From Solwaraspora sp. WMMD406 (GTDB lineage Bacteria > Actinomycetota > Actinomycetes > Mycobacteriales > Micromonosporaceae), in NCBI RefSeq assembly GCF_029626025.1, contig NZ_JARUBF010000001.1, positions 186,001 through 250,000 on the forward strand: a stretch of DNA of 64,000 bases, given 5' to 3'. The notes beneath the pieces were generated by a model, which was given only the letters and a program-made list of their open reading frames with translations, had not been told where the DNA came from and searched no databases. The position numbers and the translations under genes are program-made. Positions 41,046-50,512 of the stretch are shown here, piece by piece. Each line of letters starts with the position of its first letter. The first letter of the stretch is position 1.

Positions 41046-43601
41046 GTGACAACAGTGGCCCGCCCGGCGCGGACGCACCGGCCCGGCCGGATCTGGCGAA
41101 CGTTGGCCCCGCTGTGGATCGCGCTCACCGTCGGGGCCGCGTACGCGATCGGTTCCGGCTGCGCCTGGCTGCTGTTCCACGCCTCGGCGGTCGGGGCGGT
41201 CTTCTTCCCACCCGCCGGGGTGACGCTCGGCGCGCTGATCCTGGTCCGGCGCAGGCACTGGGTCTGGGTGCTGGGCGCGGCCGGCACGGTCGAATTCGGG
41301 ATTAACCTCTGGCAAGGGCTCGACCCGATGGCCGCCGCCGGATTCGTGCTGACCAACGTCGCCGAACCGTTGGTCGGCGCCACCCTGCTGCGGCACTTCC
41401 GGCCAGACCGGATCGATCTGACCCGCTACCGCGACGCGGTCGCGTTCCTCGGCTGCGCGGTCGGCGCGGGACCGCTGTTCGGCGCGGTGATCGGCGCCTC
41501 GACCAGCGTGCTGTCGATGGAGGCCGGCTGGTGGGCGGCGTTCGGACGGTTCTGGGCCGGCGACGGTCTGGCCGTGCTGACGCTCGGCGCGGCGCTGGTC
41601 GGCCTCGACTCGGCACGCGGCCGGTTCCGGCTCGGCCGAGCCCTGCGTGGGGTGGCCGCGCTGGGCACCACCGCCGCGCTGACCGTCGTCGGGTTCTGGC
41701 CCCGGGAGGTTCCGCTGGCCTACCTGCCGGTGCCGGTGCTGCTCGCGGTCGGGTTCCGCGGGCGGGTGGCGACCGTCGGCGCCTCCGGCTTCGTGATGGC
41801 CTTCTTCGCCAACCTGCTCAGCGCCGCCGGCCGTGGACCGTGGTCCGGGCTGGCCAGCCAGCCCCGGCTGGAGGCGGCCACCCTGCAGGTCTATCTGGCC
41901 GTCGTGGTGCTCGGCGCGTGGGCACTGTCGGTCGCGGTCGCGCAACGCGACCGGGCGCAGGCCGAGTCCCGCCGGGAGGTGGCCGCCCGCCGACGACTGC
42001 AGGCGCTGCAGGACGTGACCGCCGGGCTGGCCACCGCCGCCACCTCCGATCAGGTGGTCCGGGTCCTGGTCGAGCAGGGCGTCAGTCTGGTCGCCGACCA
42101 CGGCGCGGTGGCGTTGACCGACGGCGGCGGTCGACGCCTGCGGACCTGGACGACGGACGCCGTACCGGAGAAGGTCGCCGATCGCTTCGCCGAACTCCCG
42201 CTCGACGCGGGCGGCCGGGTGCCGATCGTGGACGCCGTACGGACGGCCCGGCCGATCCGGCTCCCGTCGCTGGCCGCGTTGACCGCCCGTTATCCGGAGT
42301 TGGCCGCGACCCAGGCCGAGCCCGGCATCCGGAGTCTGCTGGTGCTGCCGATCCGGGCTGGCGACCGCTGCCTGGGTGCCTTGGCGTTCGCGTTCCACCA
42401 CGACGACGCGATCTCCCCGGAGGTGGCGTCCATCGCGCAGACCCTGGCCGAACTCGCCGGGCAGGCGGTGGAACGCGCGCAACTGTACGAGGCCGAGCAC
42501 GCGGCGGCCCACGAACTGCAGCGGTCGCTGCTGCCGGACATCTCCGACGACCTCCCCGGGGTGACCGCCGGCGTCTGCTACCAGCCGGCGGAACGGGGCC
42601 GCGACGTCGGCGGTGACTGGTACGACGTGTTCGAACTGCCCGGAAACCGGGTCGCTATCGCTGTCGGGGACGTGGTCGGCCACGGCCTGTCGGCGGCAAT
42701 CACCATGGGCCGGCTGCAGCAGACGTTACGGTCGGTGGCGCGGACCGGGGCCGCACCAGTCGAGGTGTTGGAGGCGCTGGACACGGCCTGCGGCACGATC
42801 GCCGGGGCCGACTACACCACCGTCGGCTACGCCGAGTACAGCCCGACCGACCGGCTGTTGACCTACGCCTGCGCGGGACATCCACCGCCGCTGCTGGTCG
42901 CCGACGGCGTCGCCACTTACCTGACCGGCGCCCGGTCCCTACCGTTACGGCTCGTTCCCTGGACGCGCCGGCAGGCACAGCTGCGCGTTCCGGACGGCGC
43001 GCTGTTGGTGTGGTACTCCGACGGCCTGATCGAGCGCCGGGACCAAGTGATCGACACCGGGCTGGGTCGGCTGAGCACGATCGCCGCCGGTCTACCCGGT
43101 GACGAGCCGCAGCAATGGTGCGACCGGTTGCTCACGGACATGACCGCCGGCCAGGCGATCACCGACGACATCGTGGTGGTCTGTGTACGCCTGGGCGGGC
43201 TGCCGACCGATGGAGAACAGGCGACGGTGCTGCGGGCTACCTTGTCGTCGCCGGCGGATCTGGCGGCAACCCGCCAGGCGCTGCGGAGATGGTCGGCCGG
43301 GCACGAGATGTCCGCCGACCAGACCGACGCGCTCCTCGCCACCTGCAACGAGGCGTTGATCAACGCGCTGGAGCACGCCTACCACGGTCGGCCGGCCGGC
43401 CCGGTCGCGCTGCAGGTGGTGCTGCTCGATCGACAACAGGTACGGGTCGAGGTCACCGATCGGGGTGCGTGGCGGGGGCATTCGTACGGCGACGGCGACC
43501 GGGGCCGGGGACTGGACCTGATCAACCGGTTGTCCCGACGGGCGGTGCTGGATCTCAGCGAGGCGGGTACCCGCGTCACCATCACCCTGCCCGGACGGTG
43601 A
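41046..43601 (+). CDS. MASE1-GAF-SpoIIE phosphatase-HATPase sensor protein
   Basis: 851 residues with four parts: a MASE1 membrane sensor (about 15-300, eight helices), a GAF domain (about 320-480: ALQDVTAGLATAATSDQVVR, LLVLPIRAGDRCLGALAFAF), a PP2C/SpoIIE phosphatase (about 500-710: ERGRDVGGDWYDVFELPGNR, VGDVVGHGLSAAITMG) with its metal-binding Asp residues, and a C-terminal anti-sigma-type ATPase (about 720-850: NEALINALEHAYHGR, DRGRGLDLINRLS). It probably controls a sigma-factor partner switch from the membrane. GTG start. No RsbV or anti-sigma gene is adjacent. Confidence 0.93.
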   Translation: MTTVARPARTHRPGRIWRTLAPLWIALTVGAAYAIGSGCAWLLFHASAVGAVFFPPAGVTLGALILVRRRHWVWVLGAAGTVEFGINLWQGLDPMAAAGFVLTNVAEPLVGATLLRHFRPDRIDLTRYRDAVAFLGCAVGAGPLFGAVIGASTSVLSMEAGWWAAFGRFWAGDGLAVLTLGAALVGLDSARGRFRLGRALRGVAALGTTAALTVVGFWPREVPLAYLPVPVLLAVGFRGRVATVGASGFVMAFFANLLSAAGRGPWSGLASQPRLEAATLQVYLAVVVLGAWALSVAVAQRDRAQAESRREVAARRRLQALQDVTAGLATAATSDQVVRVLVEQGVSLVADHGAVALTDGGGRRLRTWTTDAVPEKVADRFAELPLDAGGRVPIVDAVRTARPIRLPSLAALTARYPELAATQAEPGIRSLLVLPIRAGDRCLGALAFAFHHDDAISPEVASIAQTLAELAGQAVERAQLYEAEHAAAHELQRSLLPDISDDLPGVTAGVCYQPAERGRDVGGDWYDVFELPGNRVAIAVGDVVGHGLSAAITMGRLQQTLRSVARTGAAPVEVLEALDTACGTIAGADYTTVGYAEYSPTDRLLTYACAGHPPPLLVADGVATYLTGARSLPLRLVPWTRRQAQLRVPDGALLVWYSDGLIERRDQVIDTGLGRLSTIAAGLPGDEPQQWCDRLLTDMTAGQAITDDIVVVCVRLGGLPTDGEQATVLRATLSSPADLAATRQALRRWSAGHEMSADQTDALLATCNEALINALEHAYHGRPAGPVALQVVLLDRQQVRVEVTDRGAWRGHSYGDGDRGRGLDLINRLSRRAVLDLSEAGTRVTITLPGR

Positions 43602-43778
43602 ACCGGCCGGGGACACCCCACAGCGGGACGGCCGAGAACATGGACGGCCGCTGCGGTGCGCGAAACGCCGGATCGATCCAGTTCGGCAAACGCTTTCCGG
43701 GCCAGAAGGGACGCGCGAGGCCAGCTCACCCACCGCCACCAGACCGCATGATCACCGCCACGGTGGGTAGCCGGTGTG

Positions 43779-45656
43779 ATGGCCGACATCGCCAGCCACG
43801 GACTGCTCAGTGACTGTCAGGGCGCAGCCCTGGTCTCCCAGGCAGGATCCGTCGACTGGTGGTGCCCCGCCCGGTTCGACGCGCCGAGCGTCTTTGCCCG
43901 GCTGCTCGATCCCCAGGCCGGACACTGGTCGATCGCCCCGGCCGACGAGCACACGACGACCCGGCGGTACCTGGACGGCACCATGGTGCTGCGGACCGAC
44001 TTCCAGACCACGACCGGGCGACTACGGGTCACCGACGCCCTCGCGCTCGGCCCCGGCGAACGCGGCCACCGCATCGGGCTCGGCTCACCACACCAACTAC
44101 TCCGTCAGGTGGAGGCGACCGCCGGGACCGTCGACGTGGCCGTCGAGGTGGCGGCCCGACCCGGCTACGGACTGGTCATGCCGACCGCCACCAGCATCGG
44201 TACCGACGGTGTCGAACTGACCGGCGGCGGCGACCGACTCACCCTGACCTGCGGCGCCGACCTGCCGCTGACCGTCACCGACGGCACGATCCGCGCGCGC
44301 CTCACCCTCACCGAGGGCGACACGGTCCGCTTCGCGCTCCGCCACCGGCCCGCCAACGACCAGCGCGGTGGCCCGGACCCGTCGGCGTCCGTCGACGACA
44401 CCATCGCCGCCTGGCGGTCCTGGGCGGAACTGCACCACGGCTACCAGGGCCCCTACCTCGACCAGGTACGCCGCAGCGCGTTGGTGTTGCAGGCGTTGAC
44501 CTACCAACCGACCGGGGCGGTGGTCGCCGCCCCCACCACCTCCCTGCCCGAGGAGGTCGGCGGCACCGCCAACTGGGACTACCGGTACGGCTGGCTGCGC
44601 GACGGCGCCTTCACCATGCAGGCGCTGTGGGTCGCCGCCTGCCCGGACGAGGCGCACCGCTTCTTCGACTGGACGGCCGGCTCGGCCGGCACGCCCGTCA
44701 ACGGCCACGGGCTACCAGCCGGACAACCCGTACCGATCATGTTCGGGGTGGGCGGCGAGCGCGACCTGACCGAACACACCCTCGACCACCTCGCCGGATA
44801 CCGGGACTCGCGGCCGGTGCGGGTCGGCAACGACGCCTGGCGACAGCGGCAGCTCGACGTACTCGGCGAGGTGCTGCAGGGGGCCTGGATCATGCGCGAC
44901 CACCTCGCCGACATCTCCCCCGGTACGGCACGATTCCTGCGCGCGCTGGCCGATCGGGCGGCGACCGGCTGGACCGAACCGGACGCCGGGATCTGGGAAG
45001 GCCGCGAGGGCCACCGGCACTACGTCACCTCGAAAGTGATGTGCTGGGTGGCACTCGACCGGGGGATCCGGTTGGCACGACTGATCGACGCCGACCCCGA
45101 CACCGAGGTAGGCCGCTGGCGACGGGCCCGCGAAGACGTCCGAGCCGCGATCCTCGCCCACGGCTGGGACGCCCGGCGGCAGGCGTTCGTCGGCGCGTTC
45201 GGCTCGCCACACCTCGACGCCGGCGTACTGATCATGCCGATGGTGGGCTTCCTGCCCGGGACCGATCCTCGGATGGCGTCGACGATCGACGTCATCGAGC
45301 AGGAGCTGGGCCATGACGGACTGGTGCAACGCTGGACCGGCGCCGGCGACGAGGGAGCCTTCCTGATCTGCTCGTACTGGCTGGCCGAGGCGCATGCCCT
45401 GGCCGGCCGGCCGGACCGGGCACGGGCGGTGTTCGACCGGGCCACCCGGTGCGCCAACGACCTGGGTCTGCTGGCCGAGGAAGTCGACCGCCGCGACGAC
45501 AGCCCGATCGGCAACTTCCCCCAGGGGCTGTCGCACATCGGGCTGATCAACGCGGCGTGGACCATCTCCGAAGCCGAGCTGGCCGTCGGCGTCCACCCCG
45601 CTCACACCGGCAGCGGCGCGGCCGACAACCGCAGCCCGGCCAGCGAGTCCCGGTAG
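43779..45656 (+). CDS. Glycoside hydrolase family 15 protein (glucoamylase/trehalase type)
   Basis: 625 residues. The N-terminal super-sandwich domain (ASHGLLSDCQGAALVSQAGS, SVDWWCPARFDAPSVFARLL) is followed by the alpha/alpha-barrel with NWDYRYGWLRDGAFTMQALW and WTGAGDEGAFLICSYWLAEA, which carry the likely acid residues. No signal peptide, so the enzyme is intracellular, which fits the GH15 trehalase or glucoamylase group of actinobacteria. Its last 55 bases overlap the convergent glycosyltransferase gene. ATG used; a GTG stands three bases before. Confidence 0.92.
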   Translation: MADIASHGLLSDCQGAALVSQAGSVDWWCPARFDAPSVFARLLDPQAGHWSIAPADEHTTTRRYLDGTMVLRTDFQTTTGRLRVTDALALGPGERGHRIGLGSPHQLLRQVEATAGTVDVAVEVAARPGYGLVMPTATSIGTDGVELTGGGDRLTLTCGADLPLTVTDGTIRARLTLTEGDTVRFALRHRPANDQRGGPDPSASVDDTIAAWRSWAELHHGYQGPYLDQVRRSALVLQALTYQPTGAVVAAPTTSLPEEVGGTANWDYRYGWLRDGAFTMQALWVAACPDEAHRFFDWTAGSAGTPVNGHGLPAGQPVPIMFGVGGERDLTEHTLDHLAGYRDSRPVRVGNDAWRQRQLDVLGEVLQGAWIMRDHLADISPGTARFLRALADRAATGWTEPDAGIWEGREGHRHYVTSKVMCWVALDRGIRLARLIDADPDTEVGRWRRAREDVRAAILAHGWDARRQAFVGAFGSPHLDAGVLIMPMVGFLPGTDPRMASTIDVIEQELGHDGLVQRWTGAGDEGAFLICSYWLAEAHALAGRPDRARAVFDRATRCANDLGLLAEEVDRRDDSPIGNFPQGLSHIGLINAAWTISEAELAVGVHPAHTGSGAADNRSPASESR

Positions 45657-46780
45657 GACCCGTCGTCGAGGACCCGGGCCACCGCATCGGCGATCCGGTC
45701 CGCGCAGCCGACGTCGAGCAACCGGTACGGCGCGTCCCGGTCGGTGCCCGCGCCCGCGTCGAGGTCGATCCCGATCCCCAACCGCCGCACCTGACGGGCG
45801 ACCAACGGCTGGTCGCCGAAGAACGGTACGACGACCATCGGCACCCGGGCCAGGATCGCCTCGTGAAAGCTGTTGCCACCGCCGTGGGTGACGAACACGT
45901 CCGCCCGGCTGAGCACCCGCTGCTGGTCGACGGCGTGACAGACGGTCCAGTTGGCCGGATAACGGTCGAGGATCCGCCGCCCTCTGGTGGGAAACACGAC
46001 GGTGACCTCGCCGCCACCCCAGCGCTCGGCCAGGCCGGCGACGCAGCGACGCAGCGCCCCGACCAGCCGTGGCTCGGCCTGCCACAGGTTGTCCAGCACC
46101 TCGGTGCCGAACGACAGGTAGATCAGCGGCCGACCGCCGCGCCCGGCCGGGCGTCGCCAACCATCGGAGAGGTAGCCGGCGAACTGGTACCGCCCGGTGG
46201 CCGCCCGGTTGGTCCGGAAGTCGGCCGGGGTCACCGACGGATACGACCAGAGGACGTCGAGGTCGCCGGGCAGGTGCAGGCTGTTGGAGACGAGTTCGAC
46301 ACCGGCCGGGTCGACACCGAGCCCGTACCGCCGGTCCAGCCGCTCGATCGCCGCCATGTTGGTCGCTGACCGCACACAGCGGAGCAGGTAGTCGGTGTCG
46401 ACCAGCGGCCCGACCAGGCCCGGTATCGAACTCCACGCCGGCACGCCCAGATACCGGGCGACCAAGTGCCCCTCGACCGCGCAGAAGTCGTACAGGACCA
46501 GGTCGGGGTCGAAACCACGGGCCGCTGTCAGGCACTCGTCGAACAGCCGGTACGCCCGGTCGAACACCCGGTCGGCCGGGGTGTTGACGAAGTCGCGGCA
46601 GCCGGGCACCGAGACCGTCAGTCCGGCGAGGTCACCGAGGCGGGGCACGGTGGTCTGCCGGTCGACGAGCACGATCCGGAAGCTGTGCTCGGCCCGGTGG
46701 GCGCGGACCAGCCGCTTGAGGATGTTGAGATGCCCCTCGTTGGGAATACTGACGACCAGCACCCGTCGTCGTCGCGACAT
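45602..46780 (-). CDS. UGT/MGT-type glycosyltransferase
   Basis: 392-residue GT-B enzyme of family 1. N-terminal VLVVSIPNEGHLNILKRLVR, C-terminal nucleotide-sugar site PLIYLSFGTE, VCHAVDQQRVLSRADVFVTH and HGGGNSFHEAILARVPMVVV, then PFFGDQPLVA. The group includes macrolide-inactivating and natural-product glycosyltransferases. ATG with gggagg upstream. The frame is open much further upstream only as antisense of the GH3 gene. It lies between GH15 and GH3 genes, so a glycosylation/deglycosylation pair is possible. Confidence 0.9.
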   Translation of the reverse strand: MSRRRRVLVVSIPNEGHLNILKRLVRAHRAEHSFRIVLVDRQTTVPRLGDLAGLTVSVPGCRDFVNTPADRVFDRAYRLFDECLTAARGFDPDLVLYDFCAVEGHLVARYLGVPAWSSIPGLVGPLVDTDYLLRCVRSATNMAAIERLDRRYGLGVDPAGVELVSNSLHLPGDLDVLWSYPSVTPADFRTNRAATGRYQFAGYLSDGWRRPAGRGGRPLIYLSFGTEVLDNLWQAEPRLVGALRRCVAGLAERWGGGEVTVVFPTRGRRILDRYPANWTVCHAVDQQRVLSRADVFVTHGGGNSFHEAILARVPMVVVPFFGDQPLVARQVRRLGIGIDLDAGAGTDRDAPYRLLDVGCADRIADAVARVLDDGSYRDSLAGLRLSAAPLPV

Positions 46781-46928
46781 CGCGCCTCCCCGCACCCACC
46801 GCGCGGCCGCCGACCAGGCACGGCGCGCCTCAGCCCGGCTAGCGACTTCCCCGACGCGGGTCACCCAAACCGGCGGTCGCCGACGAGGCACCCGCCCACG
46901 ACCCTGCCGGCCCGCTAACGTCGGCCGG

Positions 46929-48683
46929 GTGCCCCGCCAGCCGACCATCACCCAGCGACCGTGGCGGGTGGCCGAACTGTTGGGGCGGATGAGCCTGCCG
47001 GAAAAGGCGGGGCTGCTGTTCCACCCGATGATCGGCATCGGTCCGGGCGGAACGCTGGCCACCGCCGACCCGGACGCCGGCCTGCACGCCGCCGAGGAAC
47101 TCGTCGCGCACCAGCACATCAGCCACGTCAACCTGGTCGGCTCCGCGTCGGCCGGGGAGCTGGCCCGTTGGCACAACCGGCTGCAGGAGCTGGCCGCGTC
47201 GACCCGGCTCGGCGTACCGGTGACGGTGTCCACCGACCCCCGGCACGCCCGATCGGCCAACCCCAACACAGCGGCGTTGGCCGGCCCGTTCTCCACCTGG
47301 CCGGAGCCGCTGGGGCTGGCCGCGATCGGCGACCCGGAGCTGGTCCGGCGACACGCCGACACCGTCCGACGCGAATACCTGGCGGTCGGCATCCGGGTCG
47401 CGCTGCACCCGCAGGCCGACGTCGCGACCGAGCCGCGCTGGCCACGCGTACTGGGCACGTTCGGTGAGGACCCGGAGCTGGTCAGCCGGCTCACCGTGGC
47501 GTACCTCGCGGGGTTGCAGGGCCCGACGCTCGGACCCGGCAGCGTCGCCGCGCTGGTCAAGCACTTCCCCGGCGGCGGCCCGGTCCGCACCGGCGAGGAC
47601 CCCCATTTCCGGTACGGCGCCGAGCAGGCCTACCCGGGTGGCCGCCTCGCCGCTCACCTGGCGCCGTTCGTGGCCGCCGTACGGGCCGGCGCCGCGCAGG
47701 TGATGGTCGGCTACGGGCTGCCGGTCGGCACCGAGCTGCCGCCGGTCGCGTTCGCGTTCAACCACGAGGTGGTGACCGGCCTGCTGCGCCGCCGGCTCGG
47801 CTTCGACGGGGTGATCTGCGCCGACTGGGGGGTGCTGACCGACGCCTGCTTCCGGGGCGAGCACCGGCCGGCCCGCGCCTGGGGCGTCGAGCATCTCGAC
47901 CCGGGGCAGCGGCTACGGACCGCGTTGCACGCCGGGGTCGACCAGTTCGGCGGTGAGGCCCGCCCGGACCTGGTGGTCGGCCTGGTCCGCGCCGGTCAGG
48001 TCACCGAGGAGCGGATCGACGCGTCGGCCGGCCGGGTGCTGCGGGACAAGCTCCGGCTCGGGTTGTTCGACCAGCGGTACGTCGATCCGGAGCGCGCCGA
48101 GGCCGAGGTCGGCAACGCGGCGGCCCGCGCCGACGGATTGGCCGCCCAGCGGGCCTGCGTGACGTTGCTGCGCAACGCCGCGCCGGGTGCCCATGCCCGG
48201 CTGCCGCTCGCCGCCGGCCTGCGGGTGTATGCCGAAGGGCCGTTGCGGGCCGCCTTGTCGCCCCGCTGGACGGTGGTGTCGCGGCCGGACCTGGCGGACG
48301 TGGCGGTGCTCCGGCTGGCCGCGCCGTACGAGCGGCGGGCCGGCCAGATCGAGGCGTACTTCCACGCCGGGCCGCTGGAGTTCCCGCCCGGCGCGCTGGA
48401 CCGGGTGCTGGCAATCGCGGCGACCGTACCGACCGTGGTCGACGTCTACCTGGACCGGCCGGCGGTGCTGACCGAACTCGCCGCTCGGGTCGCGGCGCTG
48501 CTGGTCAGCTTCGGCGTCGACGACGCGGCCCTGGTCGACGTGCTCGCCGGGCAGGCGGCGCCGGCCGGCCGGCTGCCGTTCGACCTGCCCCGCAGTCAGC
48601 GGGCGGTGCTGGCCGGGCAACCGGACGCGCCGTTCGACGATCCTGACCCGGTGTTCCGCTACGGCCACGGACTGACGTACTGA
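46929..48683 (+). CDS. Glycoside hydrolase family 3 protein
   Basis: 584 residues. The catalytic TIM barrel (about 1-370) shows FGEDPELVSRLTVAYLAGLQ, VKHFPGGGP and the nucleophile Asp in FDGVICADWGVLTD. The C-terminal sandwich ends RLPFDLPRS...FRYGHGLTY, as in beta-glucosidases, including the final GHGLTY motif. No signal peptide, so the enzyme appears cytosolic. GTG start at 46929. The neighbour on the other strand is a glycosyltransferase; GH3 and MGT pairs are known to protect macrolide producers (OleR/OleI), though there the hydrolase is secreted. Confidence 0.9.
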   Translation: MPRQPTITQRPWRVAELLGRMSLPEKAGLLFHPMIGIGPGGTLATADPDAGLHAAEELVAHQHISHVNLVGSASAGELARWHNRLQELAASTRLGVPVTVSTDPRHARSANPNTAALAGPFSTWPEPLGLAAIGDPELVRRHADTVRREYLAVGIRVALHPQADVATEPRWPRVLGTFGEDPELVSRLTVAYLAGLQGPTLGPGSVAALVKHFPGGGPVRTGEDPHFRYGAEQAYPGGRLAAHLAPFVAAVRAGAAQVMVGYGLPVGTELPPVAFAFNHEVVTGLLRRRLGFDGVICADWGVLTDACFRGEHRPARAWGVEHLDPGQRLRTALHAGVDQFGGEARPDLVVGLVRAGQVTEERIDASAGRVLRDKLRLGLFDQRYVDPERAEAEVGNAAARADGLAAQRACVTLLRNAAPGAHARLPLAAGLRVYAEGPLRAALSPRWTVVSRPDLADVAVLRLAAPYERRAGQIEAYFHAGPLEFPPGALDRVLAIAATVPTVVDVYLDRPAVLTELAARVAALLVSFGVDDAALVDVLAGQAAPAGRLPFDLPRSQRAVLAGQPDAPFDDPDPVFRYGHGLTY

Positions 48684-48718
48684 CCGGCGAGGTCCGTCGT
48701 CGATCTGCCCGGCACCCG

Positions 48719-49465
48719 TCAGCGGCGCGGTTCCCACGCGAAGAGTCGGGCGGCCAGCACGAGGGCGACGACGACCCAGCCCAGGGTGGGGGCCAGCAGG
48801 ACCAGCGAGTCCGTCACGGCGACGCCGCCGTTCCAGGCGTCGACGACCAGTTCGGTGGCCGCGCCGCCGGGAAGTAGGCGCTTGAGCAGGGTGAAATCCT
48901 CGGTGCCGGTGATTCCCACCCAGCTCGTCACGGCGATCACCCCGAGGCTGACCGGCAGGGTCGTCACCTGGGCGTGCTCGGGTGAGTTCGTCAGCCCGGC
49001 GGTGGCCAACCCCAGGCCGATCAACATGATCAGCGTCGCGACGACCGCCGCCGCGAGCAGCGGCACGTTCGCCGGCTGGCCGGCCACCACCCCGAGTACG
49101 GTCAGGATCGCGGTGACCTGGACCAGGGCGATGACGGTCGCCGGGGTGAGCAGGCCGGCGAGGATCGTGGTGTCGCTCGCCGTGGTGGAACGCAGCCGTT
49201 TGAGGAAGAGGTTCTGCCGGCGGGAGGCGAGCGTGGTCACCGTGGTGGCGTACAACCCGAACGCGCCCACGGTGAACACCACCACCCCCGCGATGTAGCC
49301 GAGGCTGCCCAGCGTCGCGAAGGCGTCGTGCCGGTAGACGAAGAACCCGCTGACCACCACGGGCATGACGAAACTCGTGACCAGCACGAGCCGGTTCCGG
49401 AGGATCTGGGTCAGTTCACTGACAGCGATGGAGTGCATGGCGGCGCGGTCCGTCCTTGTTGTCAT
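48719..49465 (-). CDS. ABC-2 type transporter permease
   Basis: 248 residues with six hydrophobic helices (LVLVTSFVMPVVVSGFFVY, GYIAGVVVFTVGAFGLYATT and others). The motif LFLKRLRSTTASDTTILAGL between helices 2 and 3 is typical of drug/antibiotic ABC-2 permeases. The start is the ATG at 49465, 25 bases after the ATPase stop. It forms an exporter with the ATPase and is divergent from a DesK/DesR-like two-component pair, the usual arrangement for a regulated exporter. Confidence 0.92.
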   Translation of the reverse strand: MTTRTDRAAMHSIAVSELTQILRNRLVLVTSFVMPVVVSGFFVYRHDAFATLGSLGYIAGVVVFTVGAFGLYATTVTTLASRRQNLFLKRLRSTTASDTTILAGLLTPATVIALVQVTAILTVLGVVAGQPANVPLLAAAVVATLIMLIGLGLATAGLTNSPEHAQVTTLPVSLGVIAVTSWVGITGTEDFTLLKRLLPGGAATELVVDAWNGGVAVTDSLVLLAPTLGWVVVALVLAARLFAWEPRR

Positions 49466-49490
49466 GGGGTTGTCACGGGTTCGGGGAGGT

Positions 49491-50378
49491 TCATTCGGTG
49501 CCGATGGTGCGAAACACGTCGTCGAGTCGGGTCGGCCCGGCTTCGAGGCCACGCAACTCCACGGTGTGCTCCTGCGCCCAGCGCAGCAGGATGTGCAGAT
49601 CCCGCTGCAGGTCGAGGGTCTCGATGCGTACCGTGCCGCCGTCGCCCGGTTCGGCCGGCAGCGGCAGCGCCGGGGCGGATGCCGCCGGCAGCGAGAAGCT
49701 GATCACGGCCGGCAGGGACCGGGTCAGTTCCGCGACGGTTCCCTCCCGGCGCAGCGTGCCCTGGTGCATCAGACCGATCCGGTCGGCGCGCTGCTGGGCT
49801 TCTTCCAGGTAGTGCGTGGTGAGCACGACGGTCGAGCCGTCCTCGCGCAGCCTGTCGATGACGTCCCACAGACCGTCGCGGGACTGGATGTCCAGGCCGG
49901 TGGTCGGCTCGTCCAGGAAGATCAACTCCGGGGCACCGTACGCGGCGGTGGCGAAATCCAATCGCCGTTTCTCCCCGCCGGAGAGCTGGGCGACCAGGGT
50001 GCCGGACTTGCGGGTGAGGTCGACCATGCCGAGCACCCGGTCGACGTGGTCGACCCGCTGGCTGAGTCTGCCGATCAGCCGGACCGTCTCCCGCACGGTG
50101 AGATCCGGGGAGAACCCGCTCTCCTGCAGCATGATGCCCATCCGTGGTCGCACGGCCGCCCGGTCACGGGGGCTCTGCCCGAAGACCCGCACGACCCCCG
50201 AGGTCGCCGTACGGTGGCCTTCGACGGTTTCCAGCGCCGAGGTCTTGCCGGCTCCGTTCGTACCGAGCAGGGCGTAGAGCTCACCCTTGCGTATCTGGAG
50301 GGAAAGGTCCTTGACGGCGTGGAAATCACCGTAGGAGACGTTGAGGCGTTGGACGTCGATGACTGGTGTCGTGGACAT
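49491..50378 (-). CDS. ABC transporter ATP-binding protein (drug export type)
   Basis: 295 residues. Walker A GTNGAGKTS, Q-loop GIMLQESGF, signature LSGGEKRRLDFA, Walker B ELIFLDEPTTGLD and switch His in LTTHYLEEA are all intact, unlike the ATPase at the left edge of the window, where the switch His is Gln. The C-terminal 70 residues (DUF4162-like) regulate partner choice. Operon with the permease downstream. Confidence 0.93.
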   Translation of the reverse strand: MSTTPVIDVQRLNVSYGDFHAVKDLSLQIRKGELYALLGTNGAGKTSALETVEGHRTATSGVVRVFGQSPRDRAAVRPRMGIMLQESGFSPDLTVRETVRLIGRLSQRVDHVDRVLGMVDLTRKSGTLVAQLSGGEKRRLDFATAAYGAPELIFLDEPTTGLDIQSRDGLWDVIDRLREDGSTVVLTTHYLEEAQQRADRIGLMHQGTLRREGTVAELTRSLPAVISFSLPAASAPALPLPAEPGDGGTVRIETLDLQRDLHILLRWAQEHTVELRGLEAGPTRLDDVFRTIGTE

Positions 50379-50512
50379 GCCGTCAATTTCAGCGCTCAGC
50401 GCGCCCGCCGGTCAGTGCGACCACGTCACCACTTCGCGATGACATTCCCGCCGGTGCACCCGTGACGTAGTGTCACTGGTGGCCAGCCCGGAACCGGACG
50501 AATACTCAGGAG

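Noticed and set aside
46395-46928. Upstream extension of the GH3 frame
   Set aside because: It is antisense of the glycosyltransferase gene; the GTG at 46929 begins the recognisable protein.
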